Assembly: GCA_016218825.1 (NCBI GenBank)
Contig: JACRCV010000013.1
Span: 40,547 to 104,546, forward strand
Source: Deltaproteobacteria bacterium
GTDB lineage: Bacteria > Myxococcota > XYA12-FULL-58-9
Length of the DNA stretch: 64,000 bases
Reading direction: 5' to 3'
Shown here: piece by piece, positions 9,248-17,907 of the stretch
How positions within the stretch are numbered: the stretch's first letter is position 1
Layout: each line of letters begins with the position of its first letter
Notes under the pieces: model-generated
Told to the model about the DNA's origin: nothing
Databases searched by the model: none
The model's input: only the letters and a program-made list of their open reading frames with translations
Translations under genes and position numbers: made by a program

Positions 9248-10558
9248 ATGGCTGACGACCTCGACAAGCTCAAGACCCAGGCAAACCGCTCGCTGCAGGC
9301 CGGAAACCCCGCCGAGGCCATCTGCTACCTCGCCGAGTGGGTGAGCCGCGACCCGAACGACCGCCACGGTCGGATCACGATGGCGGCGGCGCTCAACAAC
9401 GCCGGCCACCCCGAGGGCGCGCTCGCGATCTTGCGAGCCCTCTGCGAGCGGCTGGCGCACCAGGGTTTCCTGCTGCCGGCGATCGCGGTGGCGCGACACG
9501 GGCTGCAGATCTCCCCGGAGGACGGCCGCCTGCTGCAAGTGTTGCAGGGGATGCACGTCCGCGGCTTGCAGGCCAAAGCGGGACACCTCGCGGTGCCGCC
9601 ACCCGTGGTTTCCAGGGCCGCGCCGACCACCGCCGTCACCGCCTCGACCTTCCTGACGCTGCCGCTCGAGGAGCGCCTGAACCGCGCGACCCAGATCGCC
9701 GCCACGCTGCCACCCGCCGGACCCGCCGCCCAGCCGCAGCCGATGCCGCTGTTCTGCGAGCTCGACACCTTGTCGTTCCTCGAGACCGTCAAGCACCTGC
9801 GTTACGGTCACGTCGGCCCGGGCACGAAGCTGCTCGAGGAGGGCAAGCCCGGCGACACCCTGCTGGTGATCGTCAGCGGCCAGCTGACGGTGTCGAAGGG
9901 CGGCCACCCGCTGGCGCAGCTCGGCGCCGGCGCGGTGTTGGGGGAGATGGCGATCATCACCGGTGCGCCCCGCTCGGCGACCGCGGTGGCGAGCGAGCCG
10001 GTCGAGTACTTCGAGCTGTCGCGCGCCGACCTGGGGGCGCTCGCCAAAGCCCAACCGAAGGTCGCGCAGGCCCTCGTGGAGTACTGCCGCCGCCGCCTGC
10101 TCGCCAACCTGATGCGCTCGTCGCCGCTGTTCGCGCGCTTCGACGAAGCGACCCGGCTGAAGCTCCTCGGCCGTTTCCAGACGATCAGCTTCGCCGCCGA
10201 CGAGACCATCATCGTCCAGGGCGAGCCGGCGACCGGGCTGTACGTGATCGCCTCGGGCGAGGTGGACGTCCGGATCATGGACGCCAACGGCGAGTCGGTG
10301 ACGGTCGCCAAGCTCGGCCCGGGCGAGGTGTTCGGCGAGATCTCGCTCTTGCGCCGGCAACCGACCACCGCGTTCGTCATCGCCAAGAACACCGTCGGCG
10401 CCCTGGTGCTGCCGACGACCGACTTCCAGCAAGTGGTGCAGGAGCACCCCGAGGTGCTCAGCTACCTGCAGACCATCACCGCCGACCGCCTGAAGGCGTC
10501 CAAAGACGCGGTCCTGGCGAGCGACCTCGTCGACGCCGACGACCTGATCGTGCTCTGA
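9248..10558 (+). CDS. TPR protein with two cyclic-nucleotide-binding domains
   Basis: 436 residues. Residues 1-105 form TPR-like helices (GNPAEAICYLAEWVSRDPND...). Two cNMP-binding beta-roll domains follow, at about 175-290 and 295-415. The first has a canonical phosphate-binding cassette, GEMAIITGAPRSATAVA, with the Arg that contacts the cyclic phosphate. The second, GEISLLRRQPTTAFVIA, has Thr where that Arg is expected, so it may not bind nucleotide. There is no DNA-binding or enzymatic domain, so this is likely a cytoplasmic signalling adaptor. It starts 81 bp after the Cys-rich lipoprotein. The ORF ends just before a two-hairpin repeat. Confidence 0.8.
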   Translation: MADDLDKLKTQANRSLQAGNPAEAICYLAEWVSRDPNDRHGRITMAAALNNAGHPEGALAILRALCERLAHQGFLLPAIAVARHGLQISPEDGRLLQVLQGMHVRGLQAKAGHLAVPPPVVSRAAPTTAVTASTFLTLPLEERLNRATQIAATLPPAGPAAQPQPMPLFCELDTLSFLETVKHLRYGHVGPGTKLLEEGKPGDTLLVIVSGQLTVSKGGHPLAQLGAGAVLGEMAIITGAPRSATAVASEPVEYFELSRADLGALAKAQPKVAQALVEYCRRRLLANLMRSSPLFARFDEATRLKLLGRFQTISFAADETIIVQGEPATGLYVIASGEVDVRIMDANGESVTVAKLGPGEVFGEISLLRRQPTTAFVIAKNTVGALVLPTTDFQQVVQEHPEVLSYLQTITADRLKASKDAVLASDLVDADDLIVL

Positions 10559-10589
10559 GGCGGTTCGCCGCATCCAGACCCTGCACTTG

Positions 10590-10670
10590 CTTTGATTCCC
10601 GCGCCGCGGCTGCCGCGGCGCTCCCCACCCCCACCCCTCGGTCCCCGCCCCCGAGTGGGGCGGGGATGAC
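10590..10670 (+). repeat. Two-hairpin intergenic repeat, copy 1
   Basis: Begins TGCTTTGATTCCC. The first hairpin is a perfect 10-bp stem with a 1-nt loop (10601-10621, GCGCCGCGGC/T/GCCGCGGCGC). A C-rich spacer (CTCCCCACCCCC) follows, then a second perfect 9-bp stem (10643-10651 with 10657-10665) around the loop CGAGT. It lies between convergent genes and recurs near 40809 and 63788. It may act as a bidirectional terminator or be a REP/MITE-like element. Confidence 0.75.
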
Positions 10671-10694
10671 GATTGCCTCATCACGAAAGCGGCC

Positions 10695-11705
10695 TCAGGG
10701 CACGAGCACGGCCGCGCCCTCGAGCTCGCCGGCCCGGAGGGCGGCGAGGGCTTCGTTCGCCTGCGCGAGCGGGAAGACTTCGACCTCGGTGTGGACCCGG
10801 GCCGCGGTCGCCGCCTGCAGCAGCTCCTCGCCGTCCTTTCGCGTCAGGTTCGCGACCGAGCGCAAGACGCGCTCGCCCCACAGGTCGGCATAGGCGAAGG
10901 TCGGAATGGCGCTCATGTGGATGCCGCCGCAGACGACCGTGCCCCCCTTGCGGACCGCGCGCAGCGCCAGCGGCACCAGGCTACCGACCGGCGCGAAGAT
11001 GATGGCGGCGTCGAGCACCTCGGGGGACGGCTTTGTCGAGTCGCCGGCCCAGACCGCGCCCAGACGCCGCGCGAAGGCCTGGCTCGCCTGGTCACCCGGG
11101 CGGGTGAACGCGAAGACCGCTTGGCCTGCGTGCGCCGCGATCTGGGTGAGGATGTGGGCGGCGGCGCCGAAGCCGTAGATCCCGAGTCGCCGCACCCCCT
11201 CGCCCACCATCTTGTAGCTGCGAAAGCCGATGAGCCCGGCGCACATCAGAGGCGCGAGCGCCGGCGCTGCGACCCCGTCCGGCAACGGCAGACAGTACGC
11301 CGCGTCGGCGACGACACGCTCGGCATAGCCGCCGTTCCTCGAGAAACCGGTGAACAGCGGCGCGTCGCAGAGGTTCTCCCGGCCGCCGCGGCAGTAGGCG
11401 CAACACCCACAGGTATGCCCCAGCCAGCCGACCCCTACCCTCTCGCCGCGCTTCAACGACAAGACCGCCGCACCGAGGCCCACCACCCTCCCCACGACCT
11501 CGTGGCCCATGATGAGCGGCAGCGCCGGATTGGCGAGCTCGCCGTCGACGATGTGGAGATCGGTCCGACAGACGCCACAGGCCTCGACCTCGATCAACGC
11601 CTCGCCGCCGCCGGGTGTCGGCGTCGTAACGTCACGACGCACGAGCGCCGTGCCCGGTCGCTCGAGCACCATCGCCCGCATCGCGTCAGCGTCGGTCGGC
11701 GCCAT
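10695..11705 (-). CDS. Zinc-dependent alcohol dehydrogenase family protein
   Basis: Medium-chain dehydrogenase/reductase. The GroES-like part has the catalytic zinc ligands (CGVCRTDLH and GHEVVG) and the four-Cys structural zinc loop (CGCCAYCRGGRENLC). The Rossmann part contains GIYGFGAAAHI. The pattern fits the AdhA/YogA-type zinc-binding dehydrogenases that oxidise alcohols or reduce aldehydes with NAD(P)H. The chosen ATG has GGAGG six bases upstream; an in-frame GTG six bases earlier sits too close to that site. It nearly abuts the methyltransferase gene upstream (stop at 11708), so the two are probably co-transcribed. Confidence 0.85.
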   Translation of the reverse strand: MAPTDADAMRAMVLERPGTALVRRDVTTPTPGGGEALIEVEACGVCRTDLHIVDGELANPALPLIMGHEVVGRVVGLGAAVLSLKRGERVGVGWLGHTCGCCAYCRGGRENLCDAPLFTGFSRNGGYAERVVADAAYCLPLPDGVAAPALAPLMCAGLIGFRSYKMVGEGVRRLGIYGFGAAAHILTQIAAHAGQAVFAFTRPGDQASQAFARRLGAVWAGDSTKPSPEVLDAAIIFAPVGSLVPLALRAVRKGGTVVCGGIHMSAIPTFAYADLWGERVLRSVANLTRKDGEELLQAATAARVHTEVEVFPLAQANEALAALRAGELEGAAVLVP

Positions 11706-11707
11706 CG

Positions 11708-12667
11708 TCACCCTCCTAGGATAGGGCCGGCGCCGGCGGCCGCCGCCGGCAGCTCCGGATCCCGATAACTCCAGGTGAGCTCGTGCTTGTTGTGGGAGAG
11801 GTGGCGCAGGGTGCTGTTCGGCAGGCTCGCGAAGCGTCGCACGATCGAGAGATCGGTCTTGCCCTGAAACTTGACGCTGCAGATCATGCGGCGCGCCAGC
11901 CTCGAGGCCAACCAGCGCTCGACGAGCGCCAGGGTCTTGTCGGGGTAGGCGATGACGTCACAACACCACCAGTCGACCGGCCCGACGGACTCCGGCGCCA
12001 ACGTGAAGGCGCTGTGCTTCGTGAAGCTCACCCCGGCCATCTCGGCGACCCGGGGCGCGAGCGGCGCCCGATCGACGGCGACCACGCTCGCCCCGAGGCT
12101 CGCGAGCACGAAGGTCCAGCCGCCCGGGCTCGCGCCCAAGTCGAGGCACCGCTCCCCGGGTCGCGGCCTCTCGCCGAAGAGCGTCAGCGCTTCCCACAGC
12201 TTCAAGTAGGCGCGGTTCGGCGGCGCGGTCTTGTCTTCGACGAAGCGGACCTCGCCGTCCTTGAAGGGGCTCGAGGTCCCGGCCGAGAACAGCAGGGTGT
12301 CCGGGTCGAGCAGCGTGAACGCCCCGAGCGGCGCCGTGGGCGCCGGGGCACCAAACGCCAGCGGCCGTGCCGACACCTTCGGCAGCGCCGCGGCGATCAA
12401 CGCCGCGCGTCGATGATGGCTGGTCGAATACAGCGCCCAATTGCGCTGGATCGCCTTGAGCCGCCGCGCCGCGTCGCTGATCGAGGCGATGTTGCAGCGC
12501 TGGGGTGCGAGCCAGGTGTTCTGCGCCCACGCCGCGGGTCGGATCGGCGCCGGCGCCTCGACCAGGCGCCCGCTGATGAGGCGCGCGTCGCCGAGCTCCT
12601 CGCACAGCTCGGCGACGAAGCCCTCGGCGGCGAGGTAGACCACGCTCTTTGGCGTCTCTTGGGTCAT
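11708..12667 (-). CDS. RlmM-like 2'-O-ribose methyltransferase (FtsJ fold)
   Basis: SAM-dependent methyltransferase of the RrmJ/FtsJ type. The SAM motif is LDLGASPGGWTFVLASLGA, followed by VDRAPL. The catalytic Asp and Lys lie in WWCCDVI and CSVKFQG, as in RlmM, which methylates C2498 of 23S rRNA in E. coli. At 319 residues it is somewhat shorter than the E. coli enzyme. The long upstream extension of the frame is antisense to gpsA and is not coding. A second in-frame ATG at 12688 is possible; neither start has a strong ribosome site. It is divergent from gpsA and upstream of the dehydrogenase. Confidence 0.75.
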   Translation of the reverse strand: MTQETPKSVVYLAAEGFVAELCEELGDARLISGRLVEAPAPIRPAAWAQNTWLAPQRCNIASISDAARRLKAIQRNWALYSTSHHRRAALIAAALPKVSARPLAFGAPAPTAPLGAFTLLDPDTLLFSAGTSSPFKDGEVRFVEDKTAPPNRAYLKLWEALTLFGERPRPGERCLDLGASPGGWTFVLASLGASVVAVDRAPLAPRVAEMAGVSFTKHSAFTLAPESVGPVDWWCCDVIAYPDKTLALVERWLASRLARRMICSVKFQGKTDLSIVRRFASLPNSTLRHLSHNKHELTWSYRDPELPAAAAGAGPILGG

Positions 12668-12742
12668 GGCGGCGGCGGTCGCGAGCATAGCACCCACGTG
12701 ACAGAGATTGCAGGTCGCGCTAGACATCGCGGCTGGACCACC

Positions 12743-13759
12743 GTGACCACCGCGACGAACATCGGCATCTTGGGCGCCGGCAGCTGGGGCACCGCGCTCG
12801 CGCACTTGGCCGGAACCGCCGGCCACCAGGTGACGTTGTGGGCCTACGAGCCCGAGGTCGTCGCCAGCATCAACGCCACGCGCCGCAACCCGCTCTACCT
12901 CCCGGACAGCGTGCTCCCGACCTCGGTCCGGGCGACCGCTGATCTCGAAGAGCTCGCCCGCGACCAGGCGCTGCTGCTCTGCGTCGTGCCGGCGCAGCTG
13001 TTGCGCGGCTACCTCGGCGCCCTCGCCCCCCGGCTCGACACCACGACGCCGCTCGTCATCTGCTCCAAGGGCATCGAGCGCAAGACGCTGGCGACGCTCG
13101 ACCAGGTGTTCGACGCGGCGCTCGGCGACGCGCACCGCCGGCAGATCGCGGTGCTGTCGGGCCCGTCGTTCGCGGCCGAGGTCGCGGCCGGCATGCCGAC
13201 CAACGTCACCCTCGCCGCCCGGGATCCGAGCGTCGCCAGACGAGTGCAGACCACCCTCGCCACCCGCGCCTTTCGGGTCTACACCACCGACGACGTCGTC
13301 GGGGTCGAGATCGGCGGGGCGTTGAAGAACGTGATCGCGATCGCCATCGGCGCCGCCGACGGCCTCGGGTTCGGCCACAACACCCGCGCCGGCATCATCA
13401 CCCGCGGCCTCGCCGAGATCACCCGCCTGGCGCTGAGCATGGGCGCCAAGCCCGAGACCATGCTGGGCCTGGCGGGCGTCGGCGACTTGATCCTCACCTG
13501 CACCTCGGACTTGAGCCGCAACCGTCAGGTGGGCAAGCTCCTGGCGGAAGGGCGCAGCGCCCCCGAGATCCAGCGACAGATGCGGATGGTGGCCGAAGGC
13601 GTGCCCACCGCCGAGTCGGCGCATCAGCTCGCGATCGCGCGCGGGGTCGAGCTGCCGATCACCGAGCAGGTCTTTCGCGTTCTCTACGAAGGTCAGAGCG
13701 TGCCGGCGGCGATGGCGGCGCTCCAGGATCGGGCCCTCAAGGACGAATGGCAGGCGTGA
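12743..13759 (+). CDS. gpsA: NAD(P)-dependent glycerol-3-phosphate dehydrogenase
   Basis: Reduces dihydroxyacetone phosphate to sn-glycerol-3-phosphate for phospholipid synthesis. The N-terminal nucleotide motif is IGILGAGSWGTALA. Further signatures are the SGPSFAAEV motif, the catalytic Lys region EIGGALKNVIAIAIG, and GLAGVGDLILTCTSDLSRN. 338 residues, the normal length. It starts with GTG. The 3' end overlaps the mtgA start by 13 bp, linking membrane-lipid and cell-wall functions in one transcript. Confidence 0.95.
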   Translation: MTTATNIGILGAGSWGTALAHLAGTAGHQVTLWAYEPEVVASINATRRNPLYLPDSVLPTSVRATADLEELARDQALLLCVVPAQLLRGYLGALAPRLDTTTPLVICSKGIERKTLATLDQVFDAALGDAHRRQIAVLSGPSFAAEVAAGMPTNVTLAARDPSVARRVQTTLATRAFRVYTTDDVVGVEIGGALKNVIAIAIGAADGLGFGHNTRAGIITRGLAEITRLALSMGAKPETMLGLAGVGDLILTCTSDLSRNRQVGKLLAEGRSAPEIQRQMRMVAEGVPTAESAHQLAIARGVELPITEQVFRVLYEGQSVPAAMAALQDRALKDEWQA

Positions 13760-14493
13760 GGTCCAGCCACAGTCAGGGCCGGCGTCGATCGTGGCGGCTC
13801 GTGCTCTTCGGGCTGTTCGCCGCCGTCGTCGGCGCCGACCTGGCCTATCTCGCGCTCATCTGGCCGGACTGGAGCGTGCTCGCCGACGGCCCGCCCCCGA
13901 AGTCGGCGTTCATCAGGGGCTACGAGGCGCGCGCCGAGGTGGATCGCAGCCTGCCGAAGCTCGCGTGGCTCCCGGTGCCCGACGCCAAGCTCCCGATCTG
14001 GCTGCAGCACGCGGTCGTCGTGGCCGAGGACGCGTCGTTCTTCAAGCACGGCGGCGTCGACGTCGAGGCGGTCTCCGACGCGGTGCAGTACAACCTCGAG
14101 CACGGCCGCTTGCAGGTCGGCGCGAGCACGATCTCGCAGCAGACGGTGAAGAACCTGTTCTTGAGCTCGGAGCGCAGCTTGGGGCGCAAGTGGCACGAGC
14201 TGATCCTGACCTGGAGGATGGAGAGCAACCTGCCGAAGACCAGGATCCTCGGCCTGTACCTCAACGTCGCCGAGCTCGGTGTCGGGATCTTCGGCGCCGA
14301 GGCGGCGGCGCGGTTCTACTTCGGGAACAGCGTCGGCGCGCTCAGCTTCGACCAGTGCGTGGCGCTGGCGGCGACCTTGCCGAGCCCGATCAAACACAAT
14401 CCGGCGACCCGCACCGAGTTCTTCCTCAAGCGCAAACAGAAGATCTACGGCTTCCTGGCGGCGCGCGGCTGGGGCCCGACCACCGGCGACTGA
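13747..14493 (+). CDS. mtgA: Monofunctional biosynthetic peptidoglycan transglycosylase
   Basis: GT51 enzyme that polymerises lipid II into glycan strands. An N-terminal membrane anchor (about residues 17-40) precedes the catalytic domain, which has VVVAEDASFFKHGGVD (catalytic Glu), GASTISQQTVKNLFL and RKWHELILTWRMES. There is no transpeptidase domain, and 248 residues fits MtgA. The ATG lies inside the end of gpsA. Confidence 0.92.
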   Translation: MAGVRSSHSQGRRRSWRLVLFGLFAAVVGADLAYLALIWPDWSVLADGPPPKSAFIRGYEARAEVDRSLPKLAWLPVPDAKLPIWLQHAVVVAEDASFFKHGGVDVEAVSDAVQYNLEHGRLQVGASTISQQTVKNLFLSSERSLGRKWHELILTWRMESNLPKTRILGLYLNVAELGVGIFGAEAAARFYFGNSVGALSFDQCVALAATLPSPIKHNPATRTEFFLKRKQKIYGFLAARGWGPTTGD

Positions 14494-14503
14494 CCGGCGC
14501 GGC

Positions 14504-14950
14504 TCAGTCGTTCATCAGCGACACCAGCTTGACGTTGGTCTCGGCGAGCCGGTCGATCACGACCCGGCCGATGTTGCGGCTGATCTTGCTCGCCACCGCG
14601 TCGCCGGCGTTGACCAGGCGCTCGAAGGCTTCGACGCTCAGCAGATAGGCCTCGGCGTCGGAGAGCGCGACGACGGTCGCGAAACACGGTCGGCCGGAGA
14701 GGAGCTCGAGCTCCCCGAGGACCGTCGGGCCCTGAAGCTCCGCCAGGGTGCGCTCGCTCTTGCCGCTCTTCTTGGTCACCTTCACCGATCCGTCGCGGAT
14801 CAAGAACAGCCCCGGGGCGCTCGCGCCCTCGACGCACAGCCGCTCGCCGGCCTTGACCGGCATCTTGGTGACGACGTTGTTGAAGCGCTCGAGCTCCGCC
14901 CCGGTCAGGCCTTTGGTCAGCGCGTGGGTGCGAAAGAAACCGACGTCCAT
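14504..14950 (-). CDS. Single-domain cyclic-nucleotide-binding protein
   Basis: 148 residues forming one cNMP-binding beta-roll: KAGERLCVEGASAPGLFLIRDGSVKV and a cassette GELELLSGRPCFATVVA. The cassette has Arg-Pro-Cys-Phe rather than PRSA, so nucleotide binding is uncertain. No output domain is present. A clear AAGGAG lies just upstream of the ATG. It is convergent with mtgA and lies 33 bp downstream of the polyglutamate genes, possibly in the same transcript. Confidence 0.8.
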   Translation of the reverse strand: MDVGFFRTHALTKGLTGAELERFNNVVTKMPVKAGERLCVEGASAPGLFLIRDGSVKVTKKSGKSERTLAELQGPTVLGELELLSGRPCFATVVALSDAEAYLLSVEAFERLVNAGDAVASKISRNIGRVVIDRLAETNVKLVSLMND

Positions 14951-14983
14951 CTAGGTCTCCTTGTGTGGGCCGCGGCAGTCTAC

Positions 14984-16129
14984 CTACGGCCCGGCGCCGG
15001 TGCCAGGGTCCGCGGGCGCCCCGGACTTCGCCAAGAGCACCCGCAGCGCCAGCTGCGTCCGCGACAGGGCGAGCATCACCGCGACGAGCGCGATCAGCAC
15101 CCCGGCCGCCAGCGGCCGATTGTACTCGCGGCGGACGAACACCGCCCCGTCGCCGACCTTGGGGCGGGTCTTGGGCTGCAGCGGCAGGCCGTAGCGCTCC
15201 GCCAGCTCCGCCACCCGCACCAGGTGAATCACCGGGACGCCCCGGCCCGCAAAACGGCTCATCACCGAGTCGACCGGGACCGTGGCGCGCGGCGGATTGA
15301 GGTTCAACCCCGGCGCGAACAGCCTCTTGCCGGCGCGTCGCCCCACCGACGAGGTCCCACCACCAATATTAATGTAGAGCTTGATCGGCGCGCCGGCGGC
15401 GGCCTCCTCGTAGATCCGCATCCGGGCGTCGACGCTCTCCTGGAACGAGCGCGGCGCCAATGGCCGCAGGCCGTTCTTCGCGATCTCCTCATCGAGGAGC
15501 TTGCGCCCCTCGCGCGCCATGCCCAGACCCCGATCCTCGATGCCGCCGCGGGTGGCGGCGATCGATCGCGATTGGAGCACCTGGCGTTCGACGAGCAGCC
15601 GCTCCATCGTCGGCCACATCAGCTCGGGGAAGTTCGCGCCCCACTGCGACGCCGAGGCGGTGGAGATCGCGATCGGCCTGGCCTTGAGCGTCTGCACCGC
15701 GGCGCACACCGCGACGTTCAGGGCCGGGAACGAGCCGGTGAGCCCGAGCGCCACGCTGTCGCCCTCGGCGACCCCGGCCCGCTTCATCAGCTCGACGATG
15801 ACCGCGGCGAAGTTGGGGTTGGCCGAGGTCTGTTTGGCCGGCAGGTCACCACTGTGGCTGGTGACGCTCGACAACAGCTGGCCGATGACGCCGGTCGCCG
15901 CCGGATCCGAGTCGGGGTCGATCGGGATGCCGCGCTTCAAGCGCTCGTCCTTCAGCACCGCGAGCGCCCTGTCGGCGAGGTGCGCCGCCTCGAGCTTCTC
16001 GGCGTAGTAGCCCTGCCGCTCCACCACCGGGCAGCGCTCGGTCACCGCCACCCCGGCCACCGCCAGCGCCGCGATGATGAGCAACGCCGGACGCGACATC
16101 CGCCGCGGCCGCCAGTAGAGCGCCTTCAT
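14984..16129 (-). CDS. pgsW: Poly-gamma-glutamate system protein PgsW
   Basis: 381 residues with an N-terminal membrane segment (about 13-31), a large middle domain (GLTGSFPALNVAV, YINIGGGTSSVGRRAG) and a C-terminal membrane helix (about 347-366). The sequence and position match the PgsW family found beside pgsB and pgsC in non-Firmicutes polyglutamate loci; its biochemical role is not established. The ATG overlaps the pgsC stop (ATGA). Confidence 0.8.
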   Translation of the reverse strand: MKALYWRPRRMSRPALLIIAALAVAGVAVTERCPVVERQGYYAEKLEAAHLADRALAVLKDERLKRGIPIDPDSDPAATGVIGQLLSSVTSHSGDLPAKQTSANPNFAAVIVELMKRAGVAEGDSVALGLTGSFPALNVAVCAAVQTLKARPIAISTASASQWGANFPELMWPTMERLLVERQVLQSRSIAATRGGIEDRGLGMAREGRKLLDEEIAKNGLRPLAPRSFQESVDARMRIYEEAAAGAPIKLYINIGGGTSSVGRRAGKRLFAPGLNLNPPRATVPVDSVMSRFAGRGVPVIHLVRVAELAERYGLPLQPKTRPKVGDGAVFVRREYNRPLAAGVLIALVAVMLALSRTQLALRVLLAKSGAPADPGTGAGP

Positions 16130-16581
16130 GTCCCGAGCTCCAGGCCGGCGAACACCACGAGCAGCAAGCGCACCATCGCCGACGCGGTGACCAGCGCCAG
16201 CAAGGTGTCGACGATCCCCTGGCGATCGAGCCACAGGCCGATGAGCCCGGGGATGATGTAGCCCACCACCCCCGCCTCGACCCGCCCGAGCGCACCTTGC
16301 GACAGCCACTCGACCAACAGGCCGGCCAAGAAGCCGACCAGGATCATCAACACCGTCCGCCGCCGGCCGAAGACGATGGCCACCGCCGACAGCGCCCGCA
16401 CCACCGCGAACGTCAAGAGGCCGGCGACCATGGTCAACAGCACGTCGGTCGGACGGGTCAGGACCAGCGCGATGTAGCCCGGCACGATCATGCCGCCGGC
16501 CGCGGGCCCCAAGGTCTCGGTGAACAGCAGGCTCACCACCAGGCCGAGCCCGACGGAGATCGGTAGCAGCGCGCTGGTCAC
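16126..16581 (-). CDS. pgsC: Poly-gamma-glutamate biosynthesis membrane protein PgsC/CapC
   Basis: 151 residues, almost entirely hydrophobic, with four to five membrane helices and the family motifs GGMIVPGYIALVL, VGFLAGLLVEW and GYIIPGLIGLWLDRQG. It partners PgsB in the membrane-bound synthase. The GTG start overlaps the pgsB stop codon (GTGA), so translation is probably coupled. Confidence 0.9.
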   Translation of the reverse strand: MTSALLPISVGLGLVVSLLFTETLGPAAGGMIVPGYIALVLTRPTDVLLTMVAGLLTFAVVRALSAVAIVFGRRRTVLMILVGFLAGLLVEWLSQGALGRVEAGVVGYIIPGLIGLWLDRQGIVDTLLALVTASAMVRLLLVVFAGLELGT

Positions 16582-17780
16582 GATCGGCCCTCCGGCAGCC
16601 GGCAGCGGTTCCTGAAGCACTGGCTGAGGGCCAGCCCGGGTCCGGCGATGTTGCCCATCCCCATGACCAGGGCGCTTTGCCCCGCGAGGCTGACCGTGGT
16701 CTCGAAGATCTCCTCGACGCTCTGGTCCTCGGCAAACACCAGGCGCGAGGCGTCGAGGCCGGCCTTGGTGGCGGCGCGGGCAAACAGGTAGGTCCCGGTG
16801 CCGATCAGGATCACGTGATCGGCGGCCGGCCACGAGACCAGCGCCGCGCCGAACTGCGCCGAGCGCGCCGGTCGATCGGCCCGGCAGTTGACGATGGCGA
16901 TGTGGCGCCGGGCCTCGGGGTGCTTGACGCGGGCCTCCTCCCACAGGCGCCGGGTCGAGGTCGGATCGTTGCCGGCGAAGGCGTTGACGAAGACCACGTG
17001 GCGGCCGAAGAACTCCACCAGGTGCTCGGTCAAGGCCCCGGGATCGGGGGCGGCGCGCCACATCCCGTGGAGCGCGACAGACCGATCGATCCCCAGGTCT
17101 GCACAGACTCGAAGGGCGAGCGCGACGTTCTCGGCGTGCTCGAGGTAGCTGAAGCCCGCCAGGTCCGCGGCGCCGACCGCCGCCACCGCCGCCTCGTCCA
17201 CCGCGATGATCGTGGTATCCCGGTCGCGAGCCGCGGTCGCCAGGATCTCGAGGTGGGCGCGCTCCGCGGTGTAGAGCCGACCGCCTCTGGGCGTCGTCGC
17301 CGCCAGCGCCAGCGCCACGTCCCGAACCTCGGGCCCCATGACGTCGAGGTGATCGGGCCGGGCGTTGGTGATCACCCCGTGCGTCGACTGGACGAGCTTC
17401 GCCTCTGAGAACCACTGGAGCTCGGGCTGCAGCGCCATGCATTCGATGACCAGGGCCCGGGCCGAGGACGCCACCGCGGCGGCGACGACCCGCAGCTGCT
17501 CGAGGATCGAGGGCGGCGTCGCGCGGTACACCGGCAGCTCGCGTCCGTCCGGCAGCACCAGGCGCGCCGAGGTGCCGGTGGTCTTGGCGCAGGCGGGAAC
17601 ACCACCGGCGTTCAACCCCGCGGCGATCAGCCGGGTGACGCTCGACTTGCCCCGGGTGCCGTTGACGTGGATCCGGATGGCCAAACGCCGCAGGTTCCGT
17701 CGATGCCACGCGAGCTCGAAGATGCCGACCACGACCAGCCCGAAGACCAGCGCGACCAGGATGTGGACCGTCTTGGCCAT
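16578..17780 (-). CDS. pgsB: Poly-gamma-glutamate synthase PgsB/CapB
   Basis: 400 residues, an ATP-dependent amide ligase of the Mur ligase type. An N-terminal membrane anchor (about 5-24) is followed by the P-loop HVNGTRGKSSVTRLI, then ECMALQPELQ and TNARPDHLDVMGP. It adds glutamate units to the growing gamma-linked chain together with PgsC. It is the first gene of pgsB-pgsC-pgsW. No pgsA/capA or pgsE is seen in the window, so whether the polymer is a capsule or released is open. It is divergent from the selenoprotein candidate. Confidence 0.92.
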   Translation of the reverse strand: MAKTVHILVALVFGLVVVGIFELAWHRRNLRRLAIRIHVNGTRGKSSVTRLIAAGLNAGGVPACAKTTGTSARLVLPDGRELPVYRATPPSILEQLRVVAAAVASSARALVIECMALQPELQWFSEAKLVQSTHGVITNARPDHLDVMGPEVRDVALALAATTPRGGRLYTAERAHLEILATAARDRDTTIIAVDEAAVAAVGAADLAGFSYLEHAENVALALRVCADLGIDRSVALHGMWRAAPDPGALTEHLVEFFGRHVVFVNAFAGNDPTSTRRLWEEARVKHPEARRHIAIVNCRADRPARSAQFGAALVSWPAADHVILIGTGTYLFARAATKAGLDASRLVFAEDQSVEEIFETTVSLAGQSALVMGMGNIAGPGLALSQCFRNRCRLPEGRS

Positions 17781-17907
17781 CGACGACGCAGTATACGGAC
17801 ACCGTGGCGCGGATCACAAACCGACCTCGCCACCGCCGGCGCCTCCGAGCGGCGGCGTCAATCGAGTGGCGGATTGGGCGCGCTTTGGCTACTGTGACGT
17901 CGACAAG

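Noticed and set aside
12668..13624. N-terminal 319-residue extension of the RlmM-like protein
   Set aside because: It is antisense to gpsA, His/Arg-rich and without motifs; family length and the MTQETPKS start support the short form.
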